Positions 7,792 to 17,642 of a stretch of 64,000 nucleotides of DNA are shown here, one piece after another; the first letter of the stretch is position 1; each line of letters starts with the position of its first letter. The notes below the pieces were generated by a model. It made no database searches. It was not told the origin of the DNA and saw only the letters and a list, made by a program, of their open reading frames with translations. Both the position numbers and the translations under genes were made by a program. The DNA comes from Mycobacterium saskatchewanense (lineage in GTDB: Bacteria; Actinomycetota; Actinomycetes; Mycobacteriales; Mycobacteriaceae): positions 1,860,001 through 1,924,000 of the forward strand of contig NZ_AP022573.1 in assembly GCF_010729105.1 (NCBI RefSeq). The letters are read 5' to 3'.

Positions 7792-9221
7792 GTCCTGTCC
7801 TTCGGTGCGGTTTGGGCGAGGTCGGATTGGGTGTATGTGTGCCCGTCGGGGCCCGTGTAGGTACCGGTGGCCGGATCATAAGAGGCGGCCGGAATCGGTA
7901 CGGGCGCCGGCGATCCCGGCGAACCCCCCTGAGCGGGTGGCGTGCCCGGCGGCAGCTGCGGTACGTCTTGACCGGTATAGGTCGCGTTGGGATCACCTTT
8001 CCAACTGTTGCCATCGTTGAGCGGCACGTAATTCTCGTCGCTTTCGCACATCTTCACCGTCGGAGCTCGTTTGCCCGGGCGGGTCAGGCATGGGTAGTTG
8101 CGTGCCCCCCGGACTGCGGTCATCGGCGCGTCTTGCGGGATGCGGCAGTAGAGATCGCCCGGGGGACGATCCGGAGAATCTTCGAAGTTGGGCGTGCGCT
8201 GCTGCTGGACAGGCAGGAACCCGGTGGCGCATGTCGGGGGAATGTTCAGGTTGAGGTTGAAGTCTAGGTTCAGGCCCTTGTAGCTCTGCTTGGTGTTGTG
8301 GTTCATGACCAGGCCGGCTTGCAGGTCTGCCACTCCTTGTGGCACCAAGACCAGCAGTTGTTCGAGGGCGGGCTGGTAGGTCACGGCGACTGGCGCGACG
8401 GTGACCAGGTTCGCGAGCAGCAGCGGCAGCGTCGGTTTGAGCCGCTCCACCAGCAGGCGCGCCTCATCAGCCGCTGCCGCGCCGCTATGTAAGAAGCTCG
8501 CCAGCTCGCCGTCGCGCTTCTGCAGCTGCGAGGTGATCACCGCCAGATTCGCCGCCCACGACTGGATGGCATCCGACGATTCGGTTTGCGAGTCCAACAC
8601 AGGTTGCACCTGGTCGATCAGCGTCATCCAGGGATCCAGATTCTGGCGGGCGTCTTTGGCAAGAGTGGTAGAGCCCTTCACGATTCGGGACAGCTCGGGC
8701 CCCAAGCCGCCCACGGCGGTATAGCTCTCACCGATGACGGTCTCGAGGTCGCCCCGTGGAATGGCTTGCAACCCACGGTTTGCCGCATCGAGCAGCCCAT
8801 TGATATCCGGGGGGACCGAGGTCCGGCTGACCGGGATCACATCACCGTTCTTCAATGGGGGTGAGGTAGCGTCACGCGGCAACAGCGCGACGTATTGCTC
8901 CCCGATCGCTGACTGGCTGTGCACCTGGGCCTCGAGGTTCGACGGAATCTTGATGTCCGACTTGAGCGAAAGCACAGCTTGGACACCGGAATCGGTGAGC
9001 TGGACCTCTTTGATGCGCCCCACTTCGCTGCCGCGGTACGTCACATTCCCGTTCTTGTACAGTCCGGCCGCACGTTGCAGTTGCAGCGTGACGGTGTAGC
9101 GATCGACTCCGAACAGCAGCGTGGGAGCCTTGATGTAGCCAAAGATCATGATGGCCCCGGCAATCACGGCGATTGCCGTGAATACCACCAGCTGGATCTT
9201 GATGCGCCGATCTAGTCGCAC
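7755..9221 (-). CDS. mceF: Mce family protein MceF
   Basis: Substrate-binding subunit of the Mce lipid importer. The N-terminal transmembrane anchor (VVFTAIAVIAGAIMIFGYI) is followed by the MlaD/Mce beta-barrel domain (about 35-120, with VTYRGSEVGRI) and a long helical region that would form part of the lipid tunnel, then a Pro/Gly/Tyr-rich tail. I place the start at the GTG at 9221, one base after the mceE stop, the same spacing as between mceC and mceD; a TTG at 9239 would overlap mceE by 17 bases. It is the last of the six mce genes, as in all known mce operons. Confidence 0.92.
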   Translation of the reverse strand: MRLDRRIKIQLVVFTAIAVIAGAIMIFGYIKAPTLLFGVDRYTVTLQLQRAAGLYKNGNVTYRGSEVGRIKEVQLTDSGVQAVLSLKSDIKIPSNLEAQVHSQSAIGEQYVALLPRDATSPPLKNGDVIPVSRTSVPPDINGLLDAANRGLQAIPRGDLETVIGESYTAVGGLGPELSRIVKGSTTLAKDARQNLDPWMTLIDQVQPVLDSQTESSDAIQSWAANLAVITSQLQKRDGELASFLHSGAAAADEARLLVERLKPTLPLLLANLVTVAPVAVTYQPALEQLLVLVPQGVADLQAGLVMNHNTKQSYKGLNLDFNLNLNIPPTCATGFLPVQQQRTPNFEDSPDRPPGDLYCRIPQDAPMTAVRGARNYPCLTRPGKRAPTVKMCESDENYVPLNDGNSWKGDPNATYTGQDVPQLPPGTPPAQGGSPGSPAPVPIPAASYDPATGTYTGPDGHTYTQSDLAQTAPKDRTWQTMLLPPTGN

Positions 9222-9222
9222 G

Positions 9223-10359
9223 TCAGGGCCCCTGGTCAACCTTGTAGGGAACTACCAGTGGATTACCCGCGGTGTAGGGACTGGGTATCTGGCCGATGGT
9301 GCGGCCCCACCGCATCTCCACCTCCGTCAATTTGCCCTCCCACCGGGTGCCGGTGAGAAATCCCGCGTCCAGTCGACTTAACGTCAAGTCGAAGATGCCG
9401 GTCAGGTTGACGTAGTCGCCGCGCACCCAATTATTGATCTGCTCCTTGGGCCACGGATACGTGGACAGCATGCTCAGTGAACGGGTCATCGCAGGACCGG
9501 CGTTGGCCAACGACTGCAATACGGGACCGATATCGGAGAGCTCCTTGACGATGTTCTCCTTGGTCTTGTTGATAGCGTCTGCGCTCACGGCGCTGAATTT
9601 GCCGAACTGGTCCAGTGCGTTAGTCAGGTCCTCGCGCTGTTCCTTGAGGACCGCCAGCGCGTCGGGGATAGTACGCAACGCCTTGTCCAGCACGGGTCTT
9701 TGATCCGCGAATTGACCAACGAGGCCATTTAAACTATCAGTGGCGGCGATGATGTCATGCTTCTGCTCATCGAGGTGCCCGATGAACTGATCAAGCTGGG
9801 TGATAAGGCTTTTCAAGTCTTGCTCACGACCGGCGAACGCGGTGCTAAATGCCTTGGTGATGTCTTGGACCTGGCCCAGCCCGCCGCCGTTGAACAGAGC
9901 CGAGACCGCAGCCAGAGTCTGCTCGGTGGAGGGGTAGAAACCCCCGGCTCGCAACGGGATCAGCGAACCGTCGTGGAGCTTACCCTTCGGCGCCACATCC
10001 TTCGGGGGGGCAAGTTCAACGTGTAGTGTGCCCAGTAAGCTCGTCTGTCCGACGGTGGCCGTGGCGTTGGCCGGCAGTTCGACGTCACCGTTGAGCGTCA
10101 TCGTGATCAGCGCGTGCCAGCCTTGGCGCTCGATCTTGCTGACGTTCCCGACGGTGACGTCACCGACACGCACTCGCGAGTTCTGTTGTAGATTAGTGAC
10201 TTCCGGCAACTGGGCCTGGACCTTGTAAGAACGGGGCCCGTGCCCCTCGGTGCCGGGCAGCGGGAGCGAGTTCACGCCTCGCCAGCCGCATCCGGACGCC
10301 GCGGTGAGCAATGCTACAAGCAATCCCAACCCGACGCGGGAGCGCGCGAATCGATTCAT
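9223..10359 (-). CDS. mceE: Mce family lipoprotein MceE (LprK-type)
   Basis: A 378-residue Mce protein with a lipobox: hydrophobic leader then LTAASGC, lipidated cysteine at residue 24, as expected for the E position in mce operons. The Mce/MlaD domain spans roughly 42-125 (SRVRVGDVTVGNV), followed by an alpha-helical domain. It should be anchored in the outer leaflet of the plasma membrane as part of the Mce hexamer. The ATG at 10359 overlaps the stop of mceD as ATGA. Confidence 0.93.
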   Translation of the reverse strand: MNRFARSRVGLGLLVALLTAASGCGWRGVNSLPLPGTEGHGPRSYKVQAQLPEVTNLQQNSRVRVGDVTVGNVSKIERQGWHALITMTLNGDVELPANATATVGQTSLLGTLHVELAPPKDVAPKGKLHDGSLIPLRAGGFYPSTEQTLAAVSALFNGGGLGQVQDITKAFSTAFAGREQDLKSLITQLDQFIGHLDEQKHDIIAATDSLNGLVGQFADQRPVLDKALRTIPDALAVLKEQREDLTNALDQFGKFSAVSADAINKTKENIVKELSDIGPVLQSLANAGPAMTRSLSMLSTYPWPKEQINNWVRGDYVNLTGIFDLTLSRLDAGFLTGTRWEGKLTEVEMRWGRTIGQIPSPYTAGNPLVVPYKVDQGP

Positions 10360-11717
10360 GATCCGCCTCCCGACGGGACCATGAGATCGCGTAGCCCGGC
10401 AGCGACATCAGGCGCGGGCGGGGACGCTCCCTGCCCCGGCGATGCACCCGCCGCCACCGCCGGCGGCGATTCCGGTGCCGTCGGCGGCGTGGCTTCTGCT
10501 GGTGGAGTTGGCTGCTCGGGGGACGGCGCGCTGGCGGGCGGCGGTGCGGGTCGGTAGTCGGGTCTCATCCAATCTTCGCTGTAAGTAACCTCGTTGGGGC
10601 GCGCCTGCGCACCGACGAACAGATTCTCACCGAGGGGCGGGAAGTTGTACTGGCGATTCTTGAGGATCGGCGCCAGGTACTGTACGCACAGCTTGGCAGA
10701 CTGTTCGGCTCCCAGCCGCGACGCCGCTTGAATGGCACCACACAGGAACGAAATAGGGTTGCCGAAGTTGGTGGCCGCCAGAACACCGGTCGCAGAGGCC
10801 TGAGCCGGCTCGAAGATGTTCACAAAATTCTGGAACGCATTTGGCGTGACGTGTAGCGCTTGCTTGATGTCGTCGATGCTTTCCGCGACCGCTTTGCTGA
10901 TGGTGCTCAGCTTGTCGCCCGTGGTCCCCAGCGAGTCGCGATTGTCGGCGATAAAGCTCTGCACATCACCAGCGGCCCTGTTGATGTCGCTCACCGCTTG
11001 ACCGACCTTATTGGGATCGTCGGCCAGCAGCGAGGTCACCGATGCCAGGTCCCGGTTGAGTTGTGCCATCAGGTCGGTGCTGCTTTGCAGCGCTGAAACT
11101 AGGATTGACAGGTTCTTGATGGTTGAGAATATGTCGTTGCTGTGCTCACCCAGCGTCGAAACCGCCTGTGAAAACTTGATAATCGTGCCGCGGATGTCTG
11201 CGCCTTGGCCACGGAGATTGTCGGCCGCGGTGCTGATGAGAGCTCCCAGCGGGCTAGTCCCCCCGGGTTCGGTCGGTTGAAGACTTTGGGTCAGTTTTTC
11301 CAGCTGCTGCCGCACGTCATCCCACTCGACCGGGACTGCCGTGCGGTTCTGCGGGATTACGGCGTTGTCGCGCAGCCGGGGCCCGCCGGTATAGGCGGGC
11401 GTCAGTTGGATCGCGCGCGCGGTGACGAGTTGAGGCGAGATGATCACTGCCTTGACATCAGCGGGGACGCGGTATTTGTCGTCGATCCAGAAAGAAATCC
11501 TGGCCCGGTCAGGCTGCGGTTCTATGGTGTCTATCTTCCCCACGGGCACCCCGAGGATGCGTATCTCGTCTCCGGGGAAAATGCCGTTGCTGTTGTCGAA
11601 GTAGGCCACCACGTGGGTCCGGTCGGCCGTGGGCAGCGTGGCGGCCGCCGCCGTGCCTGCCACCAGGATGGTCCCCAGCCCGATCGCCAGGCCGACGCGC
11701 AGGTTGCGAGAGGTCAT
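10356..11717 (-). CDS. mceD: Mce family protein MceD
   Basis: A 453-residue Mce protein with an N-terminal membrane anchor (VGLAIGLGTILVAGTAAAA), the Mce domain with the motif EIRILGVPVGKI (about 50-130), a helical domain, and a proline/alanine-rich tail of about 80 residues ending in a short LRDLMVPSGGGS element. I use the ATG at 11717, one base after the mceC stop; the frame is open for another 228 bases upstream, but that part reads as arginine/proline-rich shadow of mceC. It forms one subunit of the periplasm-spanning Mce complex. Confidence 0.92.
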   Translation of the reverse strand: MTSRNLRVGLAIGLGTILVAGTAAAATLPTADRTHVVAYFDNSNGIFPGDEIRILGVPVGKIDTIEPQPDRARISFWIDDKYRVPADVKAVIISPQLVTARAIQLTPAYTGGPRLRDNAVIPQNRTAVPVEWDDVRQQLEKLTQSLQPTEPGGTSPLGALISTAADNLRGQGADIRGTIIKFSQAVSTLGEHSNDIFSTIKNLSILVSALQSSTDLMAQLNRDLASVTSLLADDPNKVGQAVSDINRAAGDVQSFIADNRDSLGTTGDKLSTISKAVAESIDDIKQALHVTPNAFQNFVNIFEPAQASATGVLAATNFGNPISFLCGAIQAASRLGAEQSAKLCVQYLAPILKNRQYNFPPLGENLFVGAQARPNEVTYSEDWMRPDYRPAPPPASAPSPEQPTPPAEATPPTAPESPPAVAAGASPGQGASPPAPDVAAGLRDLMVPSGGGS

Positions 11718-11718
11718 G

Positions 11719-13032
11719 TCAGCCCTGCCCGTGCGGCTGCGGCGGAGGCACCTCGCCGGGCGCCGGCACATAGATTGGCGACGGCGTGAGTGCAGGAGTG
11801 GAGGCCAGCCCGGGTGGCGCGGCGGCGGGCGGCCCCGGCGGCGGACCACCGGGCGGTGGTGCCGGCAGTGGTTCGCGGTACGGGTAGCGAGGGTCACCCG
11901 GCTTGCCCGTAATGGCGTCGGGCAGGTTGATGTTCGGATCGCCACCCTGGCCGGTGCGCGGGTACGGAACGGGCAACGGCGGAGTGGCGGGTTGCCCGGT
12001 CGGCGGATCGATGCGTTGCGACGGAAGCAACACGTTAGGGTCCAACCCCAGATCAGAAAACGCGGCGTCGACGAAGGGCTGAATGAACTGTCCGGGCAGC
12101 AGATTGACGAGGATGGCCTTGAAGTACGGTCCCGAGGCCACCGACTCGCCTAACGACATAGCGTAGGAATTCAGTAACTTGATGGACTTCTGGATGCGCT
12201 CTTTGCGATTGTCGATGATGGTCAGAACCCCGTTGATCTTGTCCAACGCGGGCTTGAGGGTCGCTCGGTTCTCCGCGACCAAACCTGTAACTTCACGCGA
12301 CAGTGCTGATATGTTGCCCGCGATATGTTCTAAAGCGGCTCTCTGCGTTCCCAGCTCAGCAAGAAGAGCTTGGGTGTTCTTGATGAGCCCGACGACCTCG
12401 TCGCTGCGCTGTGCAAGCACCGATGTTGCCTTGTTCGCGTTTTCCAGCAGGCCGCGCAGCTGCTTGTCGCGTTGGTCGAGCGTCTGGGAGAACTTCGCCG
12501 TCCCCGCCACCGCGGCCCGCAGATCAGGTGCGGTGTCCTTGAAGGTGTCCGACAGCGTTGCCAACGACTCGTTGAGCTGGTCGGTCCTGAGCCCGTGGAT
12601 GGTGGTGGCCAGATCGCCCAACGCATCGGGTAGTTGGTAGGCCGACGTGGTGTGCTCTAAGGGGATCGGCTCCGTCAACGTTCCGTCACCGCGAGGGGTG
12701 ACCTCCAGAACCTTGGCGCCAAGGAGACTTTTCGTCTTGACAGCCGCCTCAGTGGTCCGGCCCAGCCGTACGTTCTTGTTGACGGTGAAAGTGATTCGTA
12801 CACGTGGGCCGTCGAGTTCTATGTCGGTCACCTGGCCCACCCGCAAGCCCGACACCTGCACCGCGGAAGACGTGTTCAGTCCTCCGGCTTCAGCGAAGTA
12901 GGCCGAGTATTGCTCTCCGCTGTTGACGAAGGGCAGGCGCTTGTATTCCAGGGCCATGAGGGCGATCGCAGCGACAAGCACTATCCCAACGGCGCCAATG
13001 AGCAGGGTATTTCGTTCCGAAAAGGACTTCAT
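11719..13032 (-). CDS. mceC: Mce family protein MceC
   Basis: A 437-residue Mce subunit with a transmembrane anchor (LLIGAVGIVLVAAIALMAL), the Mce domain with QVSGLRVGQVTDIELDG, a long helical region and a strongly proline-rich C-terminus of about 100 residues. The ATG at 13032 overlaps the mceB stop as ATGA, which is why I prefer it to a GTG four codons upstream. Position C is consistent with the order of the flanking genes. Confidence 0.92.
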   Translation of the reverse strand: MKSFSERNTLLIGAVGIVLVAAIALMALEYKRLPFVNSGEQYSAYFAEAGGLNTSSAVQVSGLRVGQVTDIELDGPRVRITFTVNKNVRLGRTTEAAVKTKSLLGAKVLEVTPRGDGTLTEPIPLEHTTSAYQLPDALGDLATTIHGLRTDQLNESLATLSDTFKDTAPDLRAAVAGTAKFSQTLDQRDKQLRGLLENANKATSVLAQRSDEVVGLIKNTQALLAELGTQRAALEHIAGNISALSREVTGLVAENRATLKPALDKINGVLTIIDNRKERIQKSIKLLNSYAMSLGESVASGPYFKAILVNLLPGQFIQPFVDAAFSDLGLDPNVLLPSQRIDPPTGQPATPPLPVPYPRTGQGGDPNINLPDAITGKPGDPRYPYREPLPAPPPGGPPPGPPAAAPPGLASTPALTPSPIYVPAPGEVPPPQPHGQG

Positions 13033-14057
13033 TTGGGAGTACACCGTCCCGTTGTCTGGCTGGCCAATTTGATGTAAACGGGCTGTCCACCTTTACCATT
13101 CACCTTGATCAGGAGGTCGCACAGGTAGTATGCGAAGTAGTCGCCGTTTAGGCCCTGGCGTGCCAACTTCTGGTATGCGTCAGGCAGCGTGTTGAGTAGA
13201 TCATCGAAGTAGTCATGGTCGGCCAACACGAGGCTCGTCACCCGATCAGACTGCGCCACATCGGTTTTCAGTGGCGGCCGGGCCTGCTCGAGAAGCCCGG
13301 CGATGGAGCCCGCGGCGGCGTTGGCATATGCGACGGCGTTCCGGATATCTGTCTTGCGTGACGTTAGCCCGGCGATCAGCTGCGACAGCGAGTCGACCGC
13401 CTTGGCGAACTGGCCGCTTTGATTGCCCAATGATCCGAGCACGGTGTTGAGGTTCACGATGACCTGGCCGATCAGCGCGTCATGGTCGGCCAGCGTTCCG
13501 GTGACGGCCGCAGTGCGCGCCAAGAAGGAGCTGATCGTGGCGCCCTGTCCCTGAAATGCGTCGATCAGCTGTCCAGACAGCGCATTGACTTGGTCGGGAT
13601 CCAGCGCCCGGAACAAAGGGTGGAAGCCACCCAACAGCGCGTCGAGGTCCAGCGCCGGTTCTGTGCGGCTCACGGGAATGGTTTGACCGGGATGGATCGG
13701 GCTGCCAGTGCCGGCGCCCTCGAGCAGTTCCATGAAGCGGCCGCCGATTGGGTTGTCGTAACGGATCGCCGCCCGTGACGCGTCGGTCAGTACCACGGAT
13801 TTATCGGCAGAGAACTGGACGGCAACGAGATTGTCCGGGGTCAAAGACATGTGGTTGACCTTCCCCACTTCGACGCCGGCGATGCGGACGAAGTCGCCCT
13901 CATGGAGGCCGCTGACGTTGCTGAAGTCGGCGGTGTAGGTGCTCTCGTCCTGGAATCGCAGCTGGGCAAATAACGCCAGCAATACGAAGGTCCCCAGGCA
14001 GCAGACCGTGATGAAGATGCCGAGGCGCCAAACGACGCTCCCCAGTTTGCTTCTCAC
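13029..14057 (-). CDS. mceB: Mce family protein MceB
   Basis: A 342-residue Mce protein. It has an N-terminal anchor (FITVCCLGTFVLLALFA), the Mce domain with DFVRIAGVEVGKV, and a helical C-terminal region ending with a Cys-containing segment (YYLCDLLIKVNGKGGQPVY), common in MceB proteins. It lacks the long proline-rich tail of its neighbours, as is usual for B. The GTG start at 14057 has an AAGGAC ribosome binding site; the gap to mceA is 27 bases. Confidence 0.92.
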   Translation of the reverse strand: MRSKLGSVVWRLGIFITVCCLGTFVLLALFAQLRFQDESTYTADFSNVSGLHEGDFVRIAGVEVGKVNHMSLTPDNLVAVQFSADKSVVLTDASRAAIRYDNPIGGRFMELLEGAGTGSPIHPGQTIPVSRTEPALDLDALLGGFHPLFRALDPDQVNALSGQLIDAFQGQGATISSFLARTAAVTGTLADHDALIGQVIVNLNTVLGSLGNQSGQFAKAVDSLSQLIAGLTSRKTDIRNAVAYANAAAGSIAGLLEQARPPLKTDVAQSDRVTSLVLADHDYFDDLLNTLPDAYQKLARQGLNGDYFAYYLCDLLIKVNGKGGQPVYIKLASQTTGRCTPK

Positions 14058-14084
14058 CGTTGTGTCCTTAGGTGGTGTTGAGGG

Positions 14085-15566
14085 TCAGGAGGCCGGTAGG
14101 TCCGGCGGCGCTATGGCGGAGACGGACGCGGAGTCGGGCACCCCCTGGGGAGCCGGCGACTCGGGCGCGGGTCCGGTTCCCGTGCCATACGGCGGCGGAG
14201 GATTCAACACTCCAGGCACCGGCGGTGGTGGCGCACCCGGCGGAGGCGGCGCCCACAAGGGGGTACCGTCCGGCCGAAACAGTGGAGCCCCGTATGGTGG
14301 CGCCCCCGGGTAAGCGATAGGTCCGGGAGCAGGTCCGGGCAGACACTGTCGGATGCTTGGCGGCTGTGGCACGGCGCGCGTGACCGGAAACCAATCCGCC
14401 CAGCAAGGCGTGCCAATGCCCGGGTTGGGGCGGATGTCCATTCCGGTGCCCCAGCCGGTATTGGTGATCAACGCCCGCACCGGAAATTGCTTGGTGGCGT
14501 CCGGAAGGGACCCGCACCCAGGCTTACCACCCGGTCCGCCTTTGGCCGCGACAATGGGCAGATTATCCGGGTAGCGATAGGGATTCTTTCCGAAAAGTAG
14601 TGCAGCGTCGGCAATTTCGGATTTCCCGTTACCGCCCAACGCGGCGGCACCCCCGTTGTCGAGGAACCATTTTGCGCCCTCCAACAGGCACGTATATTCG
14701 GGGTTGTACTTGAGGAGCAGGCCGGTTGTCGGCTCGAGCGCGTTGACCGACTCCACCAAGTTGTTCTCATTGGGCGCTAACAAATCCGTCCCCGAGCGGG
14801 AGAAGCCGATCGTGTTGAGTAACAGCGCGTCCAGAGCCGTGGCCTGGTCATTGATCGTTGCGGCTGTGGTACTCGCTGCGTTCATGGTCGTCAGAATGTC
14901 TTGAGCGGCGGCAGCATAGGCTTGGCTGAACCCTTTGAAGGAGCTCCAATCCCGCCGCACGGTGTCCATTCGGGGATTGAGGGCCAACAGCACCTGATTG
15001 GCATCCGTTGTCGCGGTCCCTATCCGCTCGCCCTCGCCACGCACCGCCTCCGCGAGCGCGCCCAACACGGCATTGAGCTTTGGCGGGTCAATTTGATGCA
15101 GCACTCCGACCAGACTCTCGAAGACGGTGTTGACCTCGATGCTGACGTTTCGTGACCGCAGCACCGTTCCGGGCGCCAAGCGATGCGGGCTTGGATTCTG
15201 CGGCGGCAACAATTCGACGTATTTGGCGCCGAAGGCCGTCGTCGCCCGAATCTCGGCCCCCACATTCTCGGGAATGCGCTTGGCATCGTCCGGGAAGATC
15301 TGGAGTCTCAGACTCACCGCCTGCCGGCCGCCTTCGACGCCGGCGACCCGCCCCACTACCACTCCGCGCATCTTGACCTTCGCGCCGGACTCCATTACCA
15401 AACCGGAGCGGTCCGACGTCAGGGTAACCGGAACAAAACTGCGAAACGTTCCGGCGAACAACGCCATACACAACCAGAGCGCGATAACCAAACAGACGAG
15501 GAGAATCAGCGTCCACCACGCCGGCCGGATCCGGCTCAATCCTTCGCGGGTTCTTCTGGCTTCCAT
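14085..15566 (-). CDS. mceA: Mce family protein MceA
   Basis: The first Mce subunit of the operon, 493 residues. It has an N-terminal transmembrane segment (LILLVCLVIALWLCMALFAG), the Mce domain with KVKMRGVVVGRVAGVEGG, a helical region with a conserved Cys (PEYTCLLEGAKW), further Cys pairs near 355-400 and a proline/glycine tail. It begins four bases after the yrbEB stop. Among the mce operons I know, the gene order yrbEA-yrbEB-mceA to F is invariant, and this operon has it intact. I cannot assign it to a numbered group (mce1-mce8) from sequence alone. Confidence 0.92.
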   Translation of the reverse strand: MEARRTREGLSRIRPAWWTLILLVCLVIALWLCMALFAGTFRSFVPVTLTSDRSGLVMESGAKVKMRGVVVGRVAGVEGGRQAVSLRLQIFPDDAKRIPENVGAEIRATTAFGAKYVELLPPQNPSPHRLAPGTVLRSRNVSIEVNTVFESLVGVLHQIDPPKLNAVLGALAEAVRGEGERIGTATTDANQVLLALNPRMDTVRRDWSSFKGFSQAYAAAAQDILTTMNAASTTAATINDQATALDALLLNTIGFSRSGTDLLAPNENNLVESVNALEPTTGLLLKYNPEYTCLLEGAKWFLDNGGAAALGGNGKSEIADAALLFGKNPYRYPDNLPIVAAKGGPGGKPGCGSLPDATKQFPVRALITNTGWGTGMDIRPNPGIGTPCWADWFPVTRAVPQPPSIRQCLPGPAPGPIAYPGAPPYGAPLFRPDGTPLWAPPPPGAPPPPVPGVLNPPPPYGTGTGPAPESPAPQGVPDSASVSAIAPPDLPAS

Positions 15567-15569
15567 ACG

Positions 15570-16424
15570 CTATCCAGAAAGGTTGAAGTTGCCGGACTGT
15601 CCGTAGATAGCGAGCGAAACCAGCAACACCGCCAGCGCAGACGACACCAACGAGGTGCGCACGGCGCGGCCGACAGCCTCTCCCACGCCGGCCGGCCCGC
15701 CCGATGCGTTGAAACCGTAATAGGTATGCACCAGCATGATCACAGTGGCCATGGTCAGCGCCAACAGGAACGACCAGATGAGATCGACAGGGTCGAGGAA
15801 CGTGTTGAAGTAATGGTCGTATACACCAGTTGACTGCCCATAGATGGCCGTGGTGCCAACGCGGGCAGCAAGAAACGACATCAGCATAGCCACGCAGTAC
15901 AGCGGGATCACGACAATGATTCCCGCCACCACCCTCGTCGACGCCAGGTAGGCGATGGCGCGGATCCCCATCACCTCCAAAGCGTCGATCTCCTCGTTGA
16001 TTCGCATAGCACCCAACTGCGCGGTCGCACCGGCTCCGATGGTGGCGGCCAGCCCAACACCGGCGGTCAACGGGGCGATGAGACGCACGTTGAAATAAGC
16101 CGACGCGAATCCCGTCAACGCTTCGGTACCCACCTGGGCGAATTCGTTGTAGCCATTGACGGCCACCAGGGCTCCGGTCGATAGCGTCAGAAATCCGACA
16201 ATCACGACGGTGCCACCGATCACCGCAAGCGCCCCGGTTCCCAGGCCCATCTGGGCAATCAACCGCAAGATTTCGATCCGGTACTGCGTAAATGCGGTTC
16301 GTATCGACCCAAGGGTCATGCCATAGAACTGGGTCTGCACGCCAACGCGATTCCAGCCGGTGGCCCACGTGCGCATCGCACGGCGAAGCCGCGGGAACTG
16401 GGTACTCACCGCGCTTGCGCTCAC
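15570..16424 (-). CDS. yrbEB: Mce permease YrbEB (MlaE family)
   Basis: A 284-residue integral membrane protein of the MlaE/YrbE family, with about five to six hydrophobic helices and the cytoplasmic coupling segment INEEIDALEVMGIRAIAYLA, which recognises the Mce ATPase (MceG/MlaF type, encoded elsewhere). The C-terminal GFNASGGPAGVGEAVGRAVR element is also typical. The start GTG at 16424 overlaps the yrbEA stop as GTGA. With YrbEA it forms the transmembrane channel for lipid import. Confidence 0.94.
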   Translation of the reverse strand: MSASAVSTQFPRLRRAMRTWATGWNRVGVQTQFYGMTLGSIRTAFTQYRIEILRLIAQMGLGTGALAVIGGTVVIVGFLTLSTGALVAVNGYNEFAQVGTEALTGFASAYFNVRLIAPLTAGVGLAATIGAGATAQLGAMRINEEIDALEVMGIRAIAYLASTRVVAGIIVVIPLYCVAMLMSFLAARVGTTAIYGQSTGVYDHYFNTFLDPVDLIWSFLLALTMATVIMLVHTYYGFNASGGPAGVGEAVGRAVRTSLVSSALAVLLVSLAIYGQSGNFNLSG

Positions 16425-17188
16425 AGCGTGGCCTCGATTCCCACCGCGCTGGCCAAGATGTTGATGGCAAACAACGCCACAAAGGTGTAGACGACGGTTT
16501 CATTGACGGCGTTGCCCACACCAGCGGGTCCCCCGCCGACGAAAATGCCCTTATAACAAGCGATTAGCCCTGCGGCCAGGCCAAACAAACCCGCCTTGAC
16601 CAGTGAGATGACCACGTCGGCCAAATGGGTGATGATCGTCATACCGCCGGCAAAGGCGCCTGGGGTGACATGCTGGACGAAGACCGAAAAGAAGAACCCA
16701 CCGACGATGCCAACCAAGATCACCACCGACGACAACAACACCGCGATGAAGGTCGCCGCCAACACCCGTGGCACCACCAGCGCCTGTATCGGGTTGATAC
16801 CCATCACTCGCATCGCGTCGAGCTCTTCGCGGATGGTGCGGGCGCCCAGGTCCGCGCACATCGATGTGGCGCCCGCGCCGGCGACAACCAAAACGGTCAC
16901 GATAGGCCCCAATTGCGTGACGGTGCCGAACGCCGCACCCGTGCCGGAGTAGTCGGCCGCGCCGAATTCGATCAGCAAGATGTTGAAGGTGAACACCAGC
17001 AGCACAGTGAACGGGAGAGCCAACATCAACGCCGGCAGCAGGGATACTCGCGCAACAAACCATGACTGATAGAGAAACTCGCGCCAAGCGAAGGGTCTAC
17101 GGGGTATGCACACCAAGGTGTCCAACGCCATCGCAAAGAAGCCACCGATACCGCGCACCGGCCTGGCGACGGTGTCTGATGAGATCAT
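16421..17188 (-). CDS. yrbEA: Mce permease YrbEA (MlaE family)
   Basis: First gene of the mce operon; a 255-residue MlaE-family permease. It shows the coupling segment IREELDAMRVMGINPIQALV, several hydrophobic helices, and the C-terminal GGGPAGVGNAVNETVV motif. The ATG at 17188 follows a purine-rich site. No mce ATPase gene lies in the window, as usual, since MceG is normally encoded elsewhere and shared. A regulon dyad at 17276-17296 lies about 90 bases upstream of the start. Confidence 0.94.
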   Translation of the reverse strand: MISSDTVARPVRGIGGFFAMALDTLVCIPRRPFAWREFLYQSWFVARVSLLPALMLALPFTVLLVFTFNILLIEFGAADYSGTGAAFGTVTQLGPIVTVLVVAGAGATSMCADLGARTIREELDAMRVMGINPIQALVVPRVLAATFIAVLLSSVVILVGIVGGFFFSVFVQHVTPGAFAGGMTIITHLADVVISLVKAGLFGLAAGLIACYKGIFVGGGPAGVGNAVNETVVYTFVALFAINILASAVGIEATL

Positions 17189-17275
17189 CTCTTTGCCTTC
17201 TGTTCTGTCGAGCGATTAGTACCCCGGGCCCGGCAAGACCCGCCGCCGGCGGAGGGCGGGGCCGGCGTCGCCCGG

Positions 17276-17296
17276 AAACCAAACTGTCTTTGATTT
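17276..17296. promoter_or_regulatory. regulon dyad, mce operon promoter
   Basis: AAACCAA-ACTGTCT-TTGATTT: arms match in 6 of 7 positions around a 7-base spacer. It is about 90 bases upstream of the yrbEA start, a distance close to that of the ADH and P450 copies. Confidence 0.65.
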
Positions 17297-17621
17297 ATGT
17301 CGCTGTAATCTAACAGTCATGGATTTGGATGTTCAAGTATTTCGCGAAACTGTTGGTCCGTCGCGTGGCTGGACATCCTGTGCAGCCACGCCTGCGGTAG
17401 ATGCCGCTGCACGAGACGACAGTTTTCGCATGGCGTCGGGCGGCGCTCACTTCGGTTCGTCGATGCGTTGTGACGTTGGCGGCCAGTTGATTAGGAGGCT
17501 CCCGAACCATCTCCTTGCTTATGAATGGTGACACCAAGCGATACCTTGACGTGCGGCGATTCGTCCCCGGGGTGAGCCGGGGCCGAGGCGCCCGCTGTGA
17601 AGTCCGCCATCCGAGGTGGTG

Positions 17622-17642
17622 TTATCTAGCTAGGCTTGGTTA
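17622..17642. promoter_or_regulatory. regulon dyad, tetR side
   Basis: TTATCTA-GCTAGGC-TTGGTTA. It is nearly the same sequence as the P450 copy (TAATCTA-AAGGTGG-TTGGTTA). It lies about 157 bases upstream of the tetR start and would fit autoregulation. Confidence 0.6.

Noticed and set aside
11718..11945. N-terminal extension of mceD
   Set aside because: The extension is Arg/Pro-rich shadow of mceC; the ATG at 11717 follows the mceC stop by one base and starts the family N-terminus.
17319..17531. 70-codon frame in the mce/tetR gap
   Set aside because: No recognisable domain or ribosome binding site; overlaps a promoter region.
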